A stretch of 64,000 nucleotides of DNA. Source: Phenylobacterium kunshanense. Its GTDB lineage: Bacteria; Pseudomonadota; Alphaproteobacteria; Caulobacterales; Caulobacteraceae. Where the stretch lies: positions 744,001 to 808,000 of the forward strand of contig NZ_QFYS01000001.1 of NCBI RefSeq assembly GCF_003254525.1, read 5' to 3'. The notes under the pieces were generated by a model. It was not told the origin of the DNA. It saw only the letters and a list, made by a program, of their open reading frames with translations, and did not search any database. Of this stretch, positions 35,471 through 44,816 are shown one piece after another. Numbering within the stretch: the first letter of the stretch is position 1; every line of letters begins with the position of its first letter. The translations under genes were made by a program, and so were the position numbers.

Positions 35471-35800
35471 ATGAGCGAACGGAAGGAAGACGGTGCTGAC
35501 ACCGGCGTTCGCTCGGCAGTGGTCACGCAGACCAAGCCGAAGACGCAGAAGCCGTCGATGTACCGCGTACTTCTGCTCAACGACGACTACACGCCTATGG
35601 AATTCGTCGTCTACGTACTTGAGCAATTCTTCAATAAGTCGCGCGAAGATGCGACTCGCATAATGCTCCATGTCCATCAACATGGCGTGGGCGTCTGCGG
35701 AGTCTACACGTACGAAGTGGCGGAAACAAAAGTGGCCCAGGTCGTTGATACGGCGCGGCGGCATCAGCACCCGCTGCAGTGCACCATGGAGAAGGACTAA
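35471..35800 (+). CDS. clpS: ATP-dependent Clp protease adaptor ClpS
   Basis: A 109-residue adaptor that delivers N-degron substrates to ClpAP. The N-degron pocket sequence is [20 protein letters not shown]; further conserved parts are [20 protein letters not shown] and [19 protein letters not shown] flexible ~30-residue N-terminal tail (rich in T, K) precedes it, as needed for ClpA engagement. It is followed after 5 nt by clpA, forming an operon. Confidence 0.97.
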   Translation: MSERKEDGADTGVRSAVVTQTKPKTQKPSMYRVLLLNDDYTPMEFVVYVLEQFFNKSREDATRIMLHVHQHGVGVCGVYTYEVAETKVAQVVDTARRHQHPLQCTMEKD

Positions 35801-35805
35801 GGCGC

Positions 35806-38121
35806 TTGCCTTCATTTTCTCGCCAGCTCGAAGAATCCCTGCACCGCGCGGTCGCCTACGCGAACCAGCGCAAACATGAATACGCGACGCTGGAGCACCT
35901 GCTGCTCAGCCTCATAGACGACGAGGACGCCGCCGGTGTGATGCGCGCGTGCGACGTCGAACTGGGCGCGCTGCGTACGACCCTCACCAACTACGTGGAC
36001 AATGAGCTCCGCTCCCTTGTCGTCGACGACGGGGAAGACGCGAAACCGACCGCCGGCTTCCAGCGCGTGATCCAGCGCGCGGTGATCCACGTGCAGTCCT
36101 CGGGTCGCGAGGAGGTGACCGGCGCCAATGTGCTGGTGGCCATCTTCTCCGAACGCGAGAGCCACGCCGCCTACTTCCTGCAGGAGCAGGACATGACGCG
36201 GTACGACGCGGTGAACTACATCGCTCACGGCATCGCCAAGAAGGCCGGCGCCTCCGAGGCCAAGCCCGTCAAGGGCGCCGAGGAAGAAGAGAAGCCGCAG
36301 GTGAAGACCGGCGGCGAGGCGCTCGAAGCCTACTGCGTGAACCTCAACGAGAAGGCCAAGCAGGGCAAGGTCGATCCGCTGATCGGCCGGCTGCAGGAAG
36401 TGGAGCGCTGCATCCAGATCCTGTGCCGCCGCACCAAGAACAACCCCCTGCTCGTCGGCGACCCCGGCGTCGGCAAGACCGCGATCGCGGAAGGCCTGGC
36501 GCGCAAGATCGTCAACAAGCAGGTGCCGGAGGTCCTGGCCGGCTCCACCATCTTCTCGCTCGACATGGGCGCGCTGCTGGCGGGCACCCGCTATCGCGGC
36601 GACTTCGAGGAGCGCGTGAAGCAGGTGGTCAAGGAATTGGAGAACCACCCGGACGCGGTGCTCTTCATCGACGAGATCCACACGGTGATCGGCGCCGGCG
36701 CCACGTCGGGCGGGGCCATGGACGCCTCCAACCTGCTGAAGCCGGCCCTGGCGTCGGGCACCCTGCGCTGCATGGGTTCGACCACCTACAAGGAATTCCG
36801 CCAGCACTTCGAGAAGGACCGGGCCCTCGTCCGGCGCTTCCAGAAGATCGACGTCAACGAGCCCACGATCGAGGACACGATCAAGATCCTCAAGGGGCTG
36901 AAGACCTACTACGAGGAGTTCCACAAGCTCCGCTACACGAACGACGCCATCAAGGCGGCGGTGGAGCTGTCGGCCAAGTACATCACCGACCGCAAGCTGC
37001 CGGACAAGGCGATCGACATCATCGACGAGGCCGGCGCCTCGCAGATGCTGCTGCCCGAGGGCAAGCGGAAGAAGACCATCGGCCTGAAGGAGATCGAGGC
37101 CGTCGTCGCCAAGATCGCCCGCATCCCGCCGAAGTCGGTCTCCAAGTCCGACACCGAGGCGCTGAAGCAGCTGGAAAGCGACCTGAAGCGCGCGGTCTAC
37201 GGTCAGGACGCCGCGATCGAGTCGCTGTCTGCGGCCATGAAGATGGCGCGGGCGGGCCTGCGGGACGCGAACAAGCCGATCGGCTGCTACCTGTTCTCGG
37301 GCCCCACCGGCACCGGCAAGACCGAGACGGCGCGACAGCTCGCCTCGACCCTCGGCATCGAGCTGCTGCGGTTCGACATGTCGGAGTACATGGAGCGCCA
37401 TACGGTCAGCCGCCTGATCGGCGCGCCCCCCGGCTATGTGGGCTTCGACCAGGGCGGCCTGCTGACCGACGCGGTGGACCAGCATCCGCACGCGGTGGTC
37501 CTACTGGACGAGATCGAGAAGGCGCACCCGGACGTCTTCAACATCCTGCTGCAGGTCATGGACCACGGGCAGCTGACCGACTCGAACGGCAAGAAGATCG
37601 ACTTCCGCAACGTGGTCCTGATCATGACCTCGAACGCGGGGGCGTCGGACGCCCAGCGCAACGCCATCGGCTTCGGCCGCGGCAAGCAGGACGACGAGGT
37701 GGACGAGGCCCTGAAGCGCCTGTTCACGCCAGAGTTCCGGAACCGCCTGGACGCCATCGTGCAGTTCCGCCCGCTGACGCCCGAGATCATTCGCCAGGTG
37801 GTGCAGAAGTTCGTCATGCAGCTGGAAGCCCAGCTCGCGGACCGGCACGTCACCATCGAGACATCGGACGAGGCCGCCGACTGGCTGGCCAAGAACGGCT
37901 TCGACGAGCTCTACGGCGCCCGGCCCCTGGCCCGGGTCATCCAGGAGAACATCAAGAAGCCGCTGGCCGACGAGATCCTCTTCGGCAAGCTGGCCAAGGG
38001 CGGCCACGTCCGCGTGGTGCTCAAGGACGGCAAGCTGGCCTTCGAGATCGAGGGCGAGGAGCGCGAACCCGGCGCCCCTGTGGTGGAGAACCCCGCCGAG
38101 GAGGCCGAGCCGGTCGACTGA
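35806..38121 (+). CDS. clpA: ATP-dependent Clp protease ATPase subunit ClpA
   Basis: A 771-residue Hsp100 unfoldase. The N-domain ([20 protein letters not shown]) has two repeats; AAA1 has Walker [18 protein letters not shown]2 has Walker [15 protein letters not shown] and Walker [15 protein letters not shown]-terminal acidic/proline tail ends the protein. The start is taken as the TTG at 35806, because family proteins begin MPSFSR.LEE; an in-frame ATG at 35779 would overlap clpS and add 9 unrelated residues. It ends before a strong terminator. Confidence 0.95.
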   Translation: MPSFSRQLEESLHRAVAYANQRKHEYATLEHLLLSLIDDEDAAGVMRACDVELGALRTTLTNYVDNELRSLVVDDGEDAKPTAGFQRVIQRAVIHVQSSGREEVTGANVLVAIFSERESHAAYFLQEQDMTRYDAVNYIAHGIAKKAGASEAKPVKGAEEEEKPQVKTGGEALEAYCVNLNEKAKQGKVDPLIGRLQEVERCIQILCRRTKNNPLLVGDPGVGKTAIAEGLARKIVNKQVPEVLAGSTIFSLDMGALLAGTRYRGDFEERVKQVVKELENHPDAVLFIDEIHTVIGAGATSGGAMDASNLLKPALASGTLRCMGSTTYKEFRQHFEKDRALVRRFQKIDVNEPTIEDTIKILKGLKTYYEEFHKLRYTNDAIKAAVELSAKYITDRKLPDKAIDIIDEAGASQMLLPEGKRKKTIGLKEIEAVVAKIARIPPKSVSKSDTEALKQLESDLKRAVYGQDAAIESLSAAMKMARAGLRDANKPIGCYLFSGPTGTGKTETARQLASTLGIELLRFDMSEYMERHTVSRLIGAPPGYVGFDQGGLLTDAVDQHPHAVVLLDEIEKAHPDVFNILLQVMDHGQLTDSNGKKIDFRNVVLIMTSNAGASDAQRNAIGFGRGKQDDEVDEALKRLFTPEFRNRLDAIVQFRPLTPEIIRQVVQKFVMQLEAQLADRHVTIETSDEAADWLAKNGFDELYGARPLARVIQENIKKPLADEILFGKLAKGGHVRVVLKDGKLAFEIEGEEREPGAPVVENPAEEAEPVD

Positions 38122-38141
38122 CCGGTTCGCTCAGAGCAGAC

Positions 38142-38175
38142 AAGGGGCCTCCGGTTCAGCCGGGGGCCCTTTTTC
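38142..38175 (+). terminator. Rho-independent terminator of the clpS-clpA operon
   Basis: AAGGGGCCTCCGG pairs with GCCGGGGGCCCTT around TTCA, followed by TTTTT. It lies 20 nt after the clpA stop. Confidence 0.9.
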
Positions 38176-38188
38176 TTGGATCGCGCGC

Positions 38189-39118
38189 TCAGAAGGCCTG
38201 CGGCCGGCGCCGGAGGTCCCGCTGGATCGCCGCCATGACGACATCGCGCCCCACCTTCACCGGCCAGCGGCCCCGCCGCGGCCAGGCCCACCAGCCAGTC
38301 CGGATGTTCGGCGGCAGCCGCAGGTGCAGCCGACCGGCCTCCACGTCCGAATGCATCGGCGTGTAGTACACGCAGCGTTCGAAGTAGTGGTGGGTCACCA
38401 GGCTGCGGCGGGTAGCGCCAGGTTTGCGGATCGGCGATCCGCCATGCGCTAGGTTCGCGGCCCAGACCAGGGCCGATCCCTTGCGGATCGTCGCCTGGAC
38501 CACCGGCAGGTCCGCCGCGGCGATCCCAGCGGCGAAGCGGGGGACGTAGCTGCGCTCATAGTCGACATGGGTGGGCTGATCGTGAGTCACGCCTGCTCCC
38601 CGCATGGTCAGGACAGGCAGGCGGTGGCTGCCAGGGTGGTAGACCAGCGGACCCGCCTCCGGCTGCACATCCTCGAGGGCGATCCAGACCCCGCACATGA
38701 ACCGCTCGGGCGCGCTGTGGAAGTGGATGGCGTCGGAGTGGATGTGCTGCTGGCTGCCTTGCCGGAAGTTCAGGGTCTGGAAGGGAAAGGGATCACGGCC
38801 ATAAGCGGCCCTAAGCAGCCGTCTTACCTCGGGCCAGTCCGCGAGACGGCGCACGGCCGCGCTGCGATACCAGGCGTCCTGAACGCGGCCGGCTCCCTCG
38901 GCGAAATAGTCCTCGGTATCCGCGACGACCTGATCGCAGAGCGCCAGCGCCTCGGGGCCAAGGTCTATCGCCGCGACGCCATCCCGCGCCAGATCGCGGA
39001 CGAACGTCTCCGTCGCCGCGTCGAACCGCGACGCCGCCAGATAGGCCTCGAGATCATCGGACTCGAACCACGGCACATCCGGCTGCCGCCGCCATCGGGA
39101 ACCCAGGACGCTGGACAC
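38189..39118 (-). CDS. Phytanoyl-CoA dioxygenase (PhyH) family Fe(II)/2-oxoglutarate oxygenase
   Basis: A 309-residue oxygenase with the HxD iron motif in QQHIHSDAIHFHS and the distal histidine and arginine in WAANLAHGGSPIRKPGATRR. SLVTHHYFERCVYYTPMHSD follows. PhyH proteins hydroxylate lipids, natural products or ectoine; the substrate here is unknown. The C-terminal region is arginine-rich (RRRPQAF). Single gene, convergent with clpA. Confidence 0.82.
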   Translation of the reverse strand: MSSVLGSRWRRQPDVPWFESDDLEAYLAASRFDAATETFVRDLARDGVAAIDLGPEALALCDQVVADTEDYFAEGAGRVQDAWYRSAAVRRLADWPEVRRLLRAAYGRDPFPFQTLNFRQGSQQHIHSDAIHFHSAPERFMCGVWIALEDVQPEAGPLVYHPGSHRLPVLTMRGAGVTHDQPTHVDYERSYVPRFAAGIAAADLPVVQATIRKGSALVWAANLAHGGSPIRKPGATRRSLVTHHYFERCVYYTPMHSDVEAGRLHLRLPPNIRTGWWAWPRRGRWPVKVGRDVVMAAIQRDLRRRPQAF

Positions 39119-39194
39119 TCAAAACCTCAACTCGTCCGCGGCCCCGATTCCGCTAAAGCTGTATCCTTACTCGAATACGCCTTTGGCGCGAAGT

Positions 39195-39632
39195 CTAGGC
39201 GATCTTCGCGGCGATCAGGCCCGCGAGCTCCTTCAGCTCGCCCATGTCCGCCATGCCGCCTTCCGCATGACGTCCCAGCGCCACGCCGTCCCACCGGGGA
39301 ATGATGTGGAAATGCAGGTGGTAGATCGTTTGGCCGGCCGGCGCGCCGTTGAACTGGGTGACCACGATCCCATCCGGGCTCAGCGCCGCCCGCACGGCCT
39401 TCGCCACGCGCTGGACGCCGAGGATCAGGATCGAGAGCCGCTCGGGCTCCTCCTCCAGCAGGTTGCGCGCGACCGAGTGCTTCGGGATCACCAGGGTGTG
39501 GCCGCGCGACTGCGGGAACACGTCCATGAAGGCGTAGACGTGCTCGTCCTCGAAGACACGCGCGGCCGGCATCTCGCCCCGCAGGATCTTCGCGAAGATG
39601 TTGCCGTCGTCGTAGGTCCCGTCCAGGCTCAT
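39195..39632 (-). CDS. HIT-family protein (Hint-like nucleotide hydrolase)
   Basis: A 145-residue protein with the histidine-triad motif HLHFHIIPRW (H-x-H-x-H). NIFAKILRGEMPAARVFEDE and GHTLVIPKHSVARNLLEEEP are typical of the Hint branch, which hydrolyses nucleoside phosphoramidates. The ATG at 39632 has GGAG upstream. Cytosolic, single gene. Confidence 0.92.
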   Translation of the reverse strand: MSLDGTYDDGNIFAKILRGEMPAARVFEDEHVYAFMDVFPQSRGHTLVIPKHSVARNLLEEEPERLSILILGVQRVAKAVRAALSPDGIVVTQFNGAPAGQTIYHLHFHIIPRWDGVALGRHAEGGMADMGELKELAGLIAAKIA

Positions 39633-39702
39633 GGCGCACTCCGTGGGTCGTTGCGGCACCGGTAGCAAATCGCAGCCAGGGGCGGAACGCCTGCGGGCCG
39701 TC

Positions 39703-40101
39703 TCAGTGGGCGACGCAGGCGGCGGGGGGCAGGACGACCACCGAGCCGTGTCCGAACTTCGCCCGATAGGCCGCGCGGACGGCTTCGATCCGCGCATAGC
39801 TGTCGCCCTTCCTGGGCAGCACGATCATCAGCACCTTCGGCGAGCCCGGAACGATCACCGCGTCGCCGCCGACCACCGGTGGGCCGCTGTCCAGCACCGT
39901 CACGCCCTTCGGGAAGCGCGGGGTGACCTCCTGATCCACGAACCGGCGGACCTCCTCGTCGGAGAGCTGCCTGGACGCGGTCAGGAACAGCTGGGCGGTC
40001 CGGATCTGGGTCTGACCGGGCGGGCAGACGCCAGCCTTCGGCGTCGTGGCGCAGCCCGCGAGCGCCAGGGCGCCCAGGATGGTCGCTCCGATCCGGATCA
40101 T
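39703..40101 (-). CDS. DUF3574 lipoprotein
   Basis: A 132-residue protein with a lipoprotein signal peptide: [20 protein letters not shown], with LAGC lipobox. The body (ASRQLSDEEVRRFVDQEVTP, RFPKGVTVLD) fits DUF3574, a small family of unknown function in proteobacteria. The start is 1 nt from the stop of the upstream isovaleryl-CoA dehydrogenase gene, so the two may be co-transcribed. Confidence 0.8.
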   Translation of the reverse strand: MIRIGATILGALALAGCATTPKAGVCPPGQTQIRTAQLFLTASRQLSDEEVRRFVDQEVTPRFPKGVTVLDSGPPVVGGDAVIVPGSPKVLMIVLPRKGDSYARIEAVRAAYRAKFGHGSVVVLPPAACVAH

Positions 40102-41264
40102 CAGCCGATCAGCTCGCGACCGATGAGGAAGCGGCGGATCTCGTTGGTGCCGGCGCCGATGTCGTAGAGCTTGGCGTCGCGCAGGAAGCGTTCCACCGGA
40201 TACTCGCGGGTGTAGCCCGCGCCGCCCAGGGCCTGGATCGCCTCCAGGGCCACCTTCACCGCATTCTCGCTCGCCATCAGGATCGCCCCCGCCGCGTCGA
40301 ACCGGGTGGTCAGGCCCGCGTCGCAGGCCTTGGCGACAGCATAGACATAGGCCCGGGCCGAGTTCAGTGCGACATACATGTCGGCCACCTTGCCCTGCAT
40401 GAGCTGGAACGAGCCGATCGGCTGGCCGAACTGCTTGCGCTCGCGCACGTACGGCAGGACGACGTCCAGGCAGGCCTGCATGATGCCCAGCGGCCCGCCA
40501 GACAGCACGGCGCGCTCATAGTCCAGCCCGCTCATCAGCACGCCCACGCCACCATTCTCCGGGCCGAGGATGTTTTCGGCGGGAACCTCGCAGTCCTCGA
40601 ACACCAGCTCGCCGGTGTCGGAGCCGCGCATGCCCATCTTGTCGAGCTTCTGGGAGACGCGGAAACCCTTGAAGTCCTTCTCGATCAGGAAGGCAGTGAT
40701 GCCGCGCTGGTGCGCCTCGGGCGCGGTCTTGGCGTAGACCACCAGGGTGTCGGCGTGCGGCGCGTTGGTGATCCAGAACTTCGTGCCGTTCAGGACGTAG
40801 CGGTCGCCTTTCTTCTCCGCCTTCAGCCGCATGGAGACGACGTCGGAACCACTGCCGGCCTCGCTCATGGCCAGCGAGCCGACGTGCTCACCGCTGATCA
40901 GCTTCGACAGGTAGCGCCGCTTCTGCTCCTCGGTCCCCCAGCGGCGGATCTGGTTCACGCAGAGGTTCGAGTGGGCGCCGTAGCTGAGTCCGACGGAGGC
41001 GGAAGCGCGGCTCACCTCCTCCATGGCCACGACGTGCTCGAGGTAGCCGAGGCCAAGGCCGCCGAACTCCTCCTCGACGGTGACGCCGTGCAGGCCAAGC
41101 TCGCCCATACGGGGCCAGAGCTGGCGGGGAAATTCGTTGGTCCGGTCGATCTCCGCGGCGAGCGGGGCGATCTGGTCGGCGGCGAACTTTGCGGTCGTAT
41201 CGCGGATCATGTCCGCCGACTCGCCAAGGCCGAATTCGAGGTTGGGTCCGGTGTTCGGGATCAT
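40101..41264 (-). CDS. ivd: Isovaleryl-CoA dehydrogenase
   Basis: A 387-residue acyl-CoA dehydrogenase oxidising isovaleryl-CoA in leucine breakdown, passing electrons to ETF. The N-terminal helical domain contains the IVD-typical [16 protein letters not shown]-domain motifs are SEAGSGSDV and [17 protein letters not shown]. The helix with the catalytic glutamate, [18 protein letters not shown], is as in human IVD, where Glu is in the same place. The C-terminus has [20 protein letters not shown]. Other acyl-CoA dehydrogenases are possible but less likely. Leucine genes mccA/B are not here. Confidence 0.88.
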   Translation of the reverse strand: MIPNTGPNLEFGLGESADMIRDTTAKFAADQIAPLAAEIDRTNEFPRQLWPRMGELGLHGVTVEEEFGGLGLGYLEHVVAMEEVSRASASVGLSYGAHSNLCVNQIRRWGTEEQKRRYLSKLISGEHVGSLAMSEAGSGSDVVSMRLKAEKKGDRYVLNGTKFWITNAPHADTLVVYAKTAPEAHQRGITAFLIEKDFKGFRVSQKLDKMGMRGSDTGELVFEDCEVPAENILGPENGGVGVLMSGLDYERAVLSGGPLGIMQACLDVVLPYVRERKQFGQPIGSFQLMQGKVADMYVALNSARAYVYAVAKACDAGLTTRFDAAGAILMASENAVKVALEAIQALGGAGYTREYPVERFLRDAKLYDIGAGTNEIRRFLIGRELIG

Positions 41265-41308
41265 GCGCGGTGGTTAGCACGGCGGCGCGGCGCCCGCGAA
41301 GGGCCGGA

Positions 41309-42664
41309 TCAGTCCTGCTCGGCCTCCCGGCCCAGGCGCTGGAGCAGGCGGTACACCGCCACGACGAAGAAACCGACCCCGGCCAGCCCCGCAGGCCACG
41401 CCACCATGGTCGGGGTGATGGGGCCGCCCGTCGGCGCGCCCCCGGCGCTAAGCCCCCAGAACACCCCAAACCCGAAGAACGCCAGCCCGAGGAGCGACAG
41501 GAGCAGATCCCAGACTACCGAGGGCTCCTTCGGCTTCGGCGCCGGTCGGGTGCGGGCGGGGATGAACTCATAGGGCTGGGCCTCGGCCAGGGCGTCGGCG
41601 CTGGGCGGCTCCGGGGCCTCATCCTCGACGGGAGCGCGGGGAATCTCGAGCTCCGTGTCCACGGCGATCAGAGGATCGACGTAAGCGACCACCGGCTCGG
41701 GTTGGGGTTCCGGCTCGGGCTCCGCCTCGGCGGCAGCAGGCTCCGCCTCGACGACGACGGGCTCCGCTTCAGGCGGCAGGGCGACCGCGAGCTCAGGCTC
41801 CGCTTCAGGGGACACGGGCGCGGCGGTGGGCTCGCCCTCCGCCTCGGGTTCGACTCCATCGAAGGCGGTCGTGATCGGGGGTGCGAAATCGGCCTGGGGC
41901 CGCAGTACCTCCTCGAGGTCCAGCTCAGGCTCGGGCGCCGGCTCGGGCTCCTCACCCGGCTCGGCGAAGATGCGCTCGAGGCGACCCGTCACGGCCTCCG
42001 CCGCCACGGTAACCGCCGCCGCCGGCGGCGGCGCAGGCTCGGCCGGCTCGTCGGGCAGGAAGTCCTCCCGGCGCACCTCGACCTTGTCGCCTTCGAACGA
42101 GGTCTCCAGACCCACCGGGCGGCGCATCGGCACCAGGTCCAGGGCGTCGAGATCGATGACGGGGCGCAGGAGCGGCGACGGCGCCGGCACCCAGGCGTCG
42201 CCCGCCGGCGTCAGGAACAGGGCCTTTTCCGCGGCGCGTCGGCGGACCAGGGCGTCCACCACGATCCGCTCGCCCTCGAAATCGGCCTTGCGCCACAGCT
42301 CCATGGCGCAGGCGGCCTGGACGGTGGAGCCGGCGTTGAGCCGCTTCAGCACCTGGCTGCGTCGGAAGTTGTCGAGGCCGATATTGAAAGCGAAGCTGCA
42401 GAGGGCGTCGAACTGGTTCTGGCTGACGGGCGCCAGCACGCTCTCGTTGACCGCGTGCTGCACGGCGATGAGGTCATAGACCAGCAGGGCCTCGGCGTCG
42501 GCCTCCGAGACCTCGGCGCCTTCGCGGGCTGTCAGGGTGTGCCCATAGCCGATCGTCCAGCGGCCATCGGGCAGCTGGGCGGCTTTTCGGCGGTAGCCCT
42601 CGAACCGTTTGATCAGCTCGATGGCCGCCCGGGAGACGCGGTAGCGCGAGAGCATGGCTCCCAT
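41309..42664 (-). CDS. Lysozyme-fold (GH24) protein with long Pro/Glu linker and C-terminal membrane hairpin
   Basis: A 451-residue protein. Residues ~1-150 are a phage-type lysozyme domain: LIKRFEGYRRKAAQ (catalytic Glu), then DGRWTIGYGHT, QFDALCSFAFNIG and LRRR. Residues ~200-380 are low-complexity, rich in Glu, Pro and Ala (EAEPEPEPQPEPVVAYV). The C-terminus has two hydrophobic spans (VVWDLLLSLLGLAFFGFGVF and MVAWPAGLAGVGFFVVAVYR). There is no N-terminal signal peptide. The ATG at 42664 is preceded by GGGA; ATG 42655 is also possible. Topology and substrate are uncertain. Confidence 0.78.
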   Translation of the reverse strand: MGAMLSRYRVSRAAIELIKRFEGYRRKAAQLPDGRWTIGYGHTLTAREGAEVSEADAEALLVYDLIAVQHAVNESVLAPVSQNQFDALCSFAFNIGLDNFRRSQVLKRLNAGSTVQAACAMELWRKADFEGERIVVDALVRRRAAEKALFLTPAGDAWVPAPSPLLRPVIDLDALDLVPMRRPVGLETSFEGDKVEVRREDFLPDEPAEPAPPPAAAVTVAAEAVTGRLERIFAEPGEEPEPAPEPELDLEEVLRPQADFAPPITTAFDGVEPEAEGEPTAAPVSPEAEPELAVALPPEAEPVVVEAEPAAAEAEPEPEPQPEPVVAYVDPLIAVDTELEIPRAPVEDEAPEPPSADALAEAQPYEFIPARTRPAPKPKEPSVVWDLLLSLLGLAFFGFGVFWGLSAGGAPTGGPITPTMVAWPAGLAGVGFFVVAVYRLLQRLGREAEQD

Positions 42665-42725
42665 TCGTCCCAAATCGGCACAGGCGGCAGGCGCCTGGGG
42701 ACGTCCAGCGCAAGCCTGACGCCAC

Positions 42726-44141
42726 TTACAGCAGGATTATTGCCGCGAGTCCCAGGAAGGCGAAAAAGCCCGTGAAGTCGGTGACGAAGGTGACGAAGAC
42801 CGACGAGGACACCGCGGGGTCGCGTCCCATCCGGTCGAGGGCCAGCGGGATGACGGCGCCGGCCGCCGCGGCCACGAACAGGTTGATCATCAGCGCCAGG
42901 CCGAACGCCAGCGTCAGCCGCAGGTCGTGGAACATCAGGTAGATCGCCCCGCCCGTCAGCAGGGCCAGGGCCGCACCGTTCATCAATCCGACCACCATCT
43001 CGCGGCTGACCGTCCGCACGGCGTTGAAGGCCGAGAGCTCGCGACTGGCCAGGGCGCGGACGGCGACCGCCAGGGTCTGGGTGCCGGCGTTGCCGCCCAG
43101 GGAGGCCACGACGGGCATCAGGGCCGCCAGGATGGCGAGCTTCTGGATCTCGCCCTCGAAGGCGCCGATGACACTCGCAGCCAGGGCGGCGGTCAGGGTG
43201 TTGATGAGCAGCCACGGCAGCCGCGAGCGGACGATCCCCATGACGCTGGCGTCGCGCCCCGCATCAGACACACCCGCGAGCGCCAGGATGTCCTCCTCGC
43301 CCTCCTCCTGGACGACGCCGACGATGTCGTCGACGGTGATCTGCCCCACCAGCCGGCCGGCGGAGTCGACCACCGGAGCCGAGATCAGGTGGTACTTGTC
43401 GAAGATGTAGGCGACCTCTTCCTGGTCGAGATCGACGGCGATCTCGTTCACCGGCTCCATGATCTGGGCCAGCGGAACCTGCCGGCCCGACCGCAGCAGC
43501 AGGCTGACGGGCACGGCGCCAACCGGCTTGTAGGCAGGATCGACCACATAGATGTCGAAGAACAGCTCGGGCAGGTCGCCGGCGTCCCGACGGAAATGGT
43601 CGATGGCCTGACCGACGGTCCAGAACTGCGGCGCGGCCACCACCTCGCGCTGCATCAGGCGGCCGGCGGTCTCGTCCTCATAAGCCAGGGAGGTCTCGAT
43701 GGCGGCCCGCTCGGTCTCGGGCATGGCCGCCATGACCTCGGCCCGCTTGTCGGCCTCCAGGTCGTCGACGACGTCGGCGGCGTCGTCCGATTCCATCTCG
43801 CCGATGGCCTTGGCCAGAGTCGCGGACGGGACGTGTTCCAGCACCTCCTCGCGGATCTCGCTGTCCAGTTCGGACAGGATCTCGGCCAAGGTCTCGGGAT
43901 CGAGGTGCGGAACCAGCTCCTCGCGCGCATCGGCCGACAGGAAGCCCATCAGGTCGGCCACGTCGGCGGGGTGCAGGGCGCTCAGCAACTCGCGCAGCCG
44001 CTCGGCGTCGCCCCGGTCGAGCGCGTCGGCGACATCCGAGACGAATTCGGGGTTCAGGGCGTAGTCGTCTTCGAGCGCGAGGTCTTCGAGGTCTTCCTCG
44101 ATGTCCGCGACGTCAGCGAGGTCGTCCGTTTCGCGGCTCAT
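42726..44141 (-). CDS. mgtE: Magnesium transporter MgtE
   Basis: A 471-residue Mg2+ channel. Order: N-domain of acidic helical repeats (LHPADVADLMGFLSADAREE), two CBS domains (EVVAAPQFWTVGQAIDHFRR; LISAPVVDSAGRLVGQITVD), the plug helix and five transmembrane segments with ASLGGNAGTQTLAVAVRALA, the conserved selectivity helix. Cytosolic acidic domains sense Mg2+ and gate the pore. It is a single gene. The region 44142-44326 upstream contains an inverted repeat and no credible gene. Confidence 0.95.
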   Translation of the reverse strand: MSRETDDLADVADIEEDLEDLALEDDYALNPEFVSDVADALDRGDAERLRELLSALHPADVADLMGFLSADAREELVPHLDPETLAEILSELDSEIREEVLEHVPSATLAKAIGEMESDDAADVVDDLEADKRAEVMAAMPETERAAIETSLAYEDETAGRLMQREVVAAPQFWTVGQAIDHFRRDAGDLPELFFDIYVVDPAYKPVGAVPVSLLLRSGRQVPLAQIMEPVNEIAVDLDQEEVAYIFDKYHLISAPVVDSAGRLVGQITVDDIVGVVQEEGEEDILALAGVSDAGRDASVMGIVRSRLPWLLINTLTAALAASVIGAFEGEIQKLAILAALMPVVASLGGNAGTQTLAVAVRALASRELSAFNAVRTVSREMVVGLMNGAALALLTGGAIYLMFHDLRLTLAFGLALMINLFVAAAAGAVIPLALDRMGRDPAVSSSVFVTFVTDFTGFFAFLGLAAIILL

Positions 44142-44252
44142 GCGGACCTCCCTGGACTATGTGCGGACGGCTCTGCTGCTAACCCGGTTAGGCGCCTGAT
44201 TCACTGATGCGGTCGAGGGACTGCAAACGGCGAGACGCCCTGTTCAGCCAAA

Positions 44253-44309
44253 GGCTTCGCAGCGCGTCCTCCTTCGCTTCATCACTTTCTACCAAGGTCC
44301 TGCGAAGCC
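44253..44309. repeat. Inverted repeat between mgtE and tRNA-Leu
   Basis: GGCTTCGCAG at 44253-44262 and CTGCGAAGCC at 44300-44309 form 10-bp arms around a 37-nt loop. It lies 3' of tRNA-Leu and could serve as its terminator or processing site, although no clear T-tract follows. Confidence 0.45.
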
Positions 44310-44326
44310 CGGAGGGCGATGCAGGA

Positions 44327-44411
44327 TGGTGCGGTCGAGAAGACTCGAACTTCCACGGGTTGCCCCACAGCGACCTCAACGCTGCGCGTCTACCAATTCC
44401 GCCACGACCGC
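44327..44411 (-). tRNA. tRNA-Leu(GAG)
   Basis: An 85-nt minus-strand gene with acceptor GCGGTCG/CGACCGC, D-arm GGCGGAATTGGTAGACGC, anticodon arm CAGCG-TTGAGGT-CGCTG (anticodon GAG, reading CUC/CUU), a long variable arm as in leucine tRNAs, T-arm AAGTTCGAGTCTT, discriminator A and an encoded CCA. ORFs read across it are artefacts. Confidence 0.96.
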
Positions 44412-44427
44412 TCGTGGTGAGGCGCGG

Positions 44428-44456
44428 CAGGTAGCAAACCCGATCAGGTTTGTGAA
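44428..44456 (-). promoter_or_regulatory. Promoter for tRNA-Leu
   Basis: On the minus strand TTCACA, a 17-nt spacer and TACCTG (preceded by GC, as in alphaproteobacterial -10 elements) lie immediately upstream of tRNA-Leu, placing the start site about 10 nt before the tRNA 5' end. Confidence 0.5.
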
Positions 44457-44486
44457 GCGCGGCGTTTCGCGCTTTTCACATTCGGC

Positions 44487-44738
44487 TCAGGCCGCGCCGG
44501 CCATGTAGTCGTAAACGTTGGCCTCGCGCGTCACCAGGATGGCGATGCGCTCGTCGTTGATCTGGATTTCGCCCCGGGCGACGGGGTGGTTGTTCGCGAG
44601 GATCCAGACCTCCTCGTTCACCGTGGTGTCGAGGGGAATCACCGCGCCGCGGCCCATCCGCAGCAACTGGGCCATCGGCAGGTTGGCGCGGCCGAGCACC
44701 ACCTGGATTTCCACATTGACCGCCTTGACCTGGCTCAC
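44487..44738 (-). CDS. FliN-like flagellar motor switch (SpoA/C-ring domain) protein
   Basis: An 83-residue protein consisting of one SpoA-type domain: [20 protein letters not shown], then [20 protein letters not shown], a conserved [10 protein letters not shown] turn and [20 protein letters not shown]. This fold forms the flagellar C-ring (FliN) and type III secretion sorting platforms. It is shorter than a typical FliN, and no other flagellar gene is nearby. The GTG at 44738 has GAGG 9 nt upstream. It could be the true FliN of this organism or an accessory paralogue. Confidence 0.75.
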   Translation of the reverse strand: MSQVKAVNVEIQVVLGRANLPMAQLLRMGRGAVIPLDTTVNEEVWILANNHPVARGEIQINDERIAILVTREANVYDYMAGAA

Positions 44739-44816
44739 GAAGAACGACCTCGGATGGGCTACGAACGAAACGGGGGCTTTGCGCGACGCACGCCCGAGCC
44801 CCACATTTGGGCCGAC

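Noticed and set aside
35812..37491. A 559-codon open frame antisense to clpA
   Set aside because: GC-rich coding sequence commonly leaves long antisense frames open. The translation is low-complexity (Leu/Val/Arg/Gly) without domains, while clpA on the other strand is unmistakable.
44188..44508. Short ORFs reading through or beside tRNA-Leu
   Set aside because: They overlap the tRNA and give the kind of low-information peptides often mis-annotated next to tRNA genes. No ribosome site is present.
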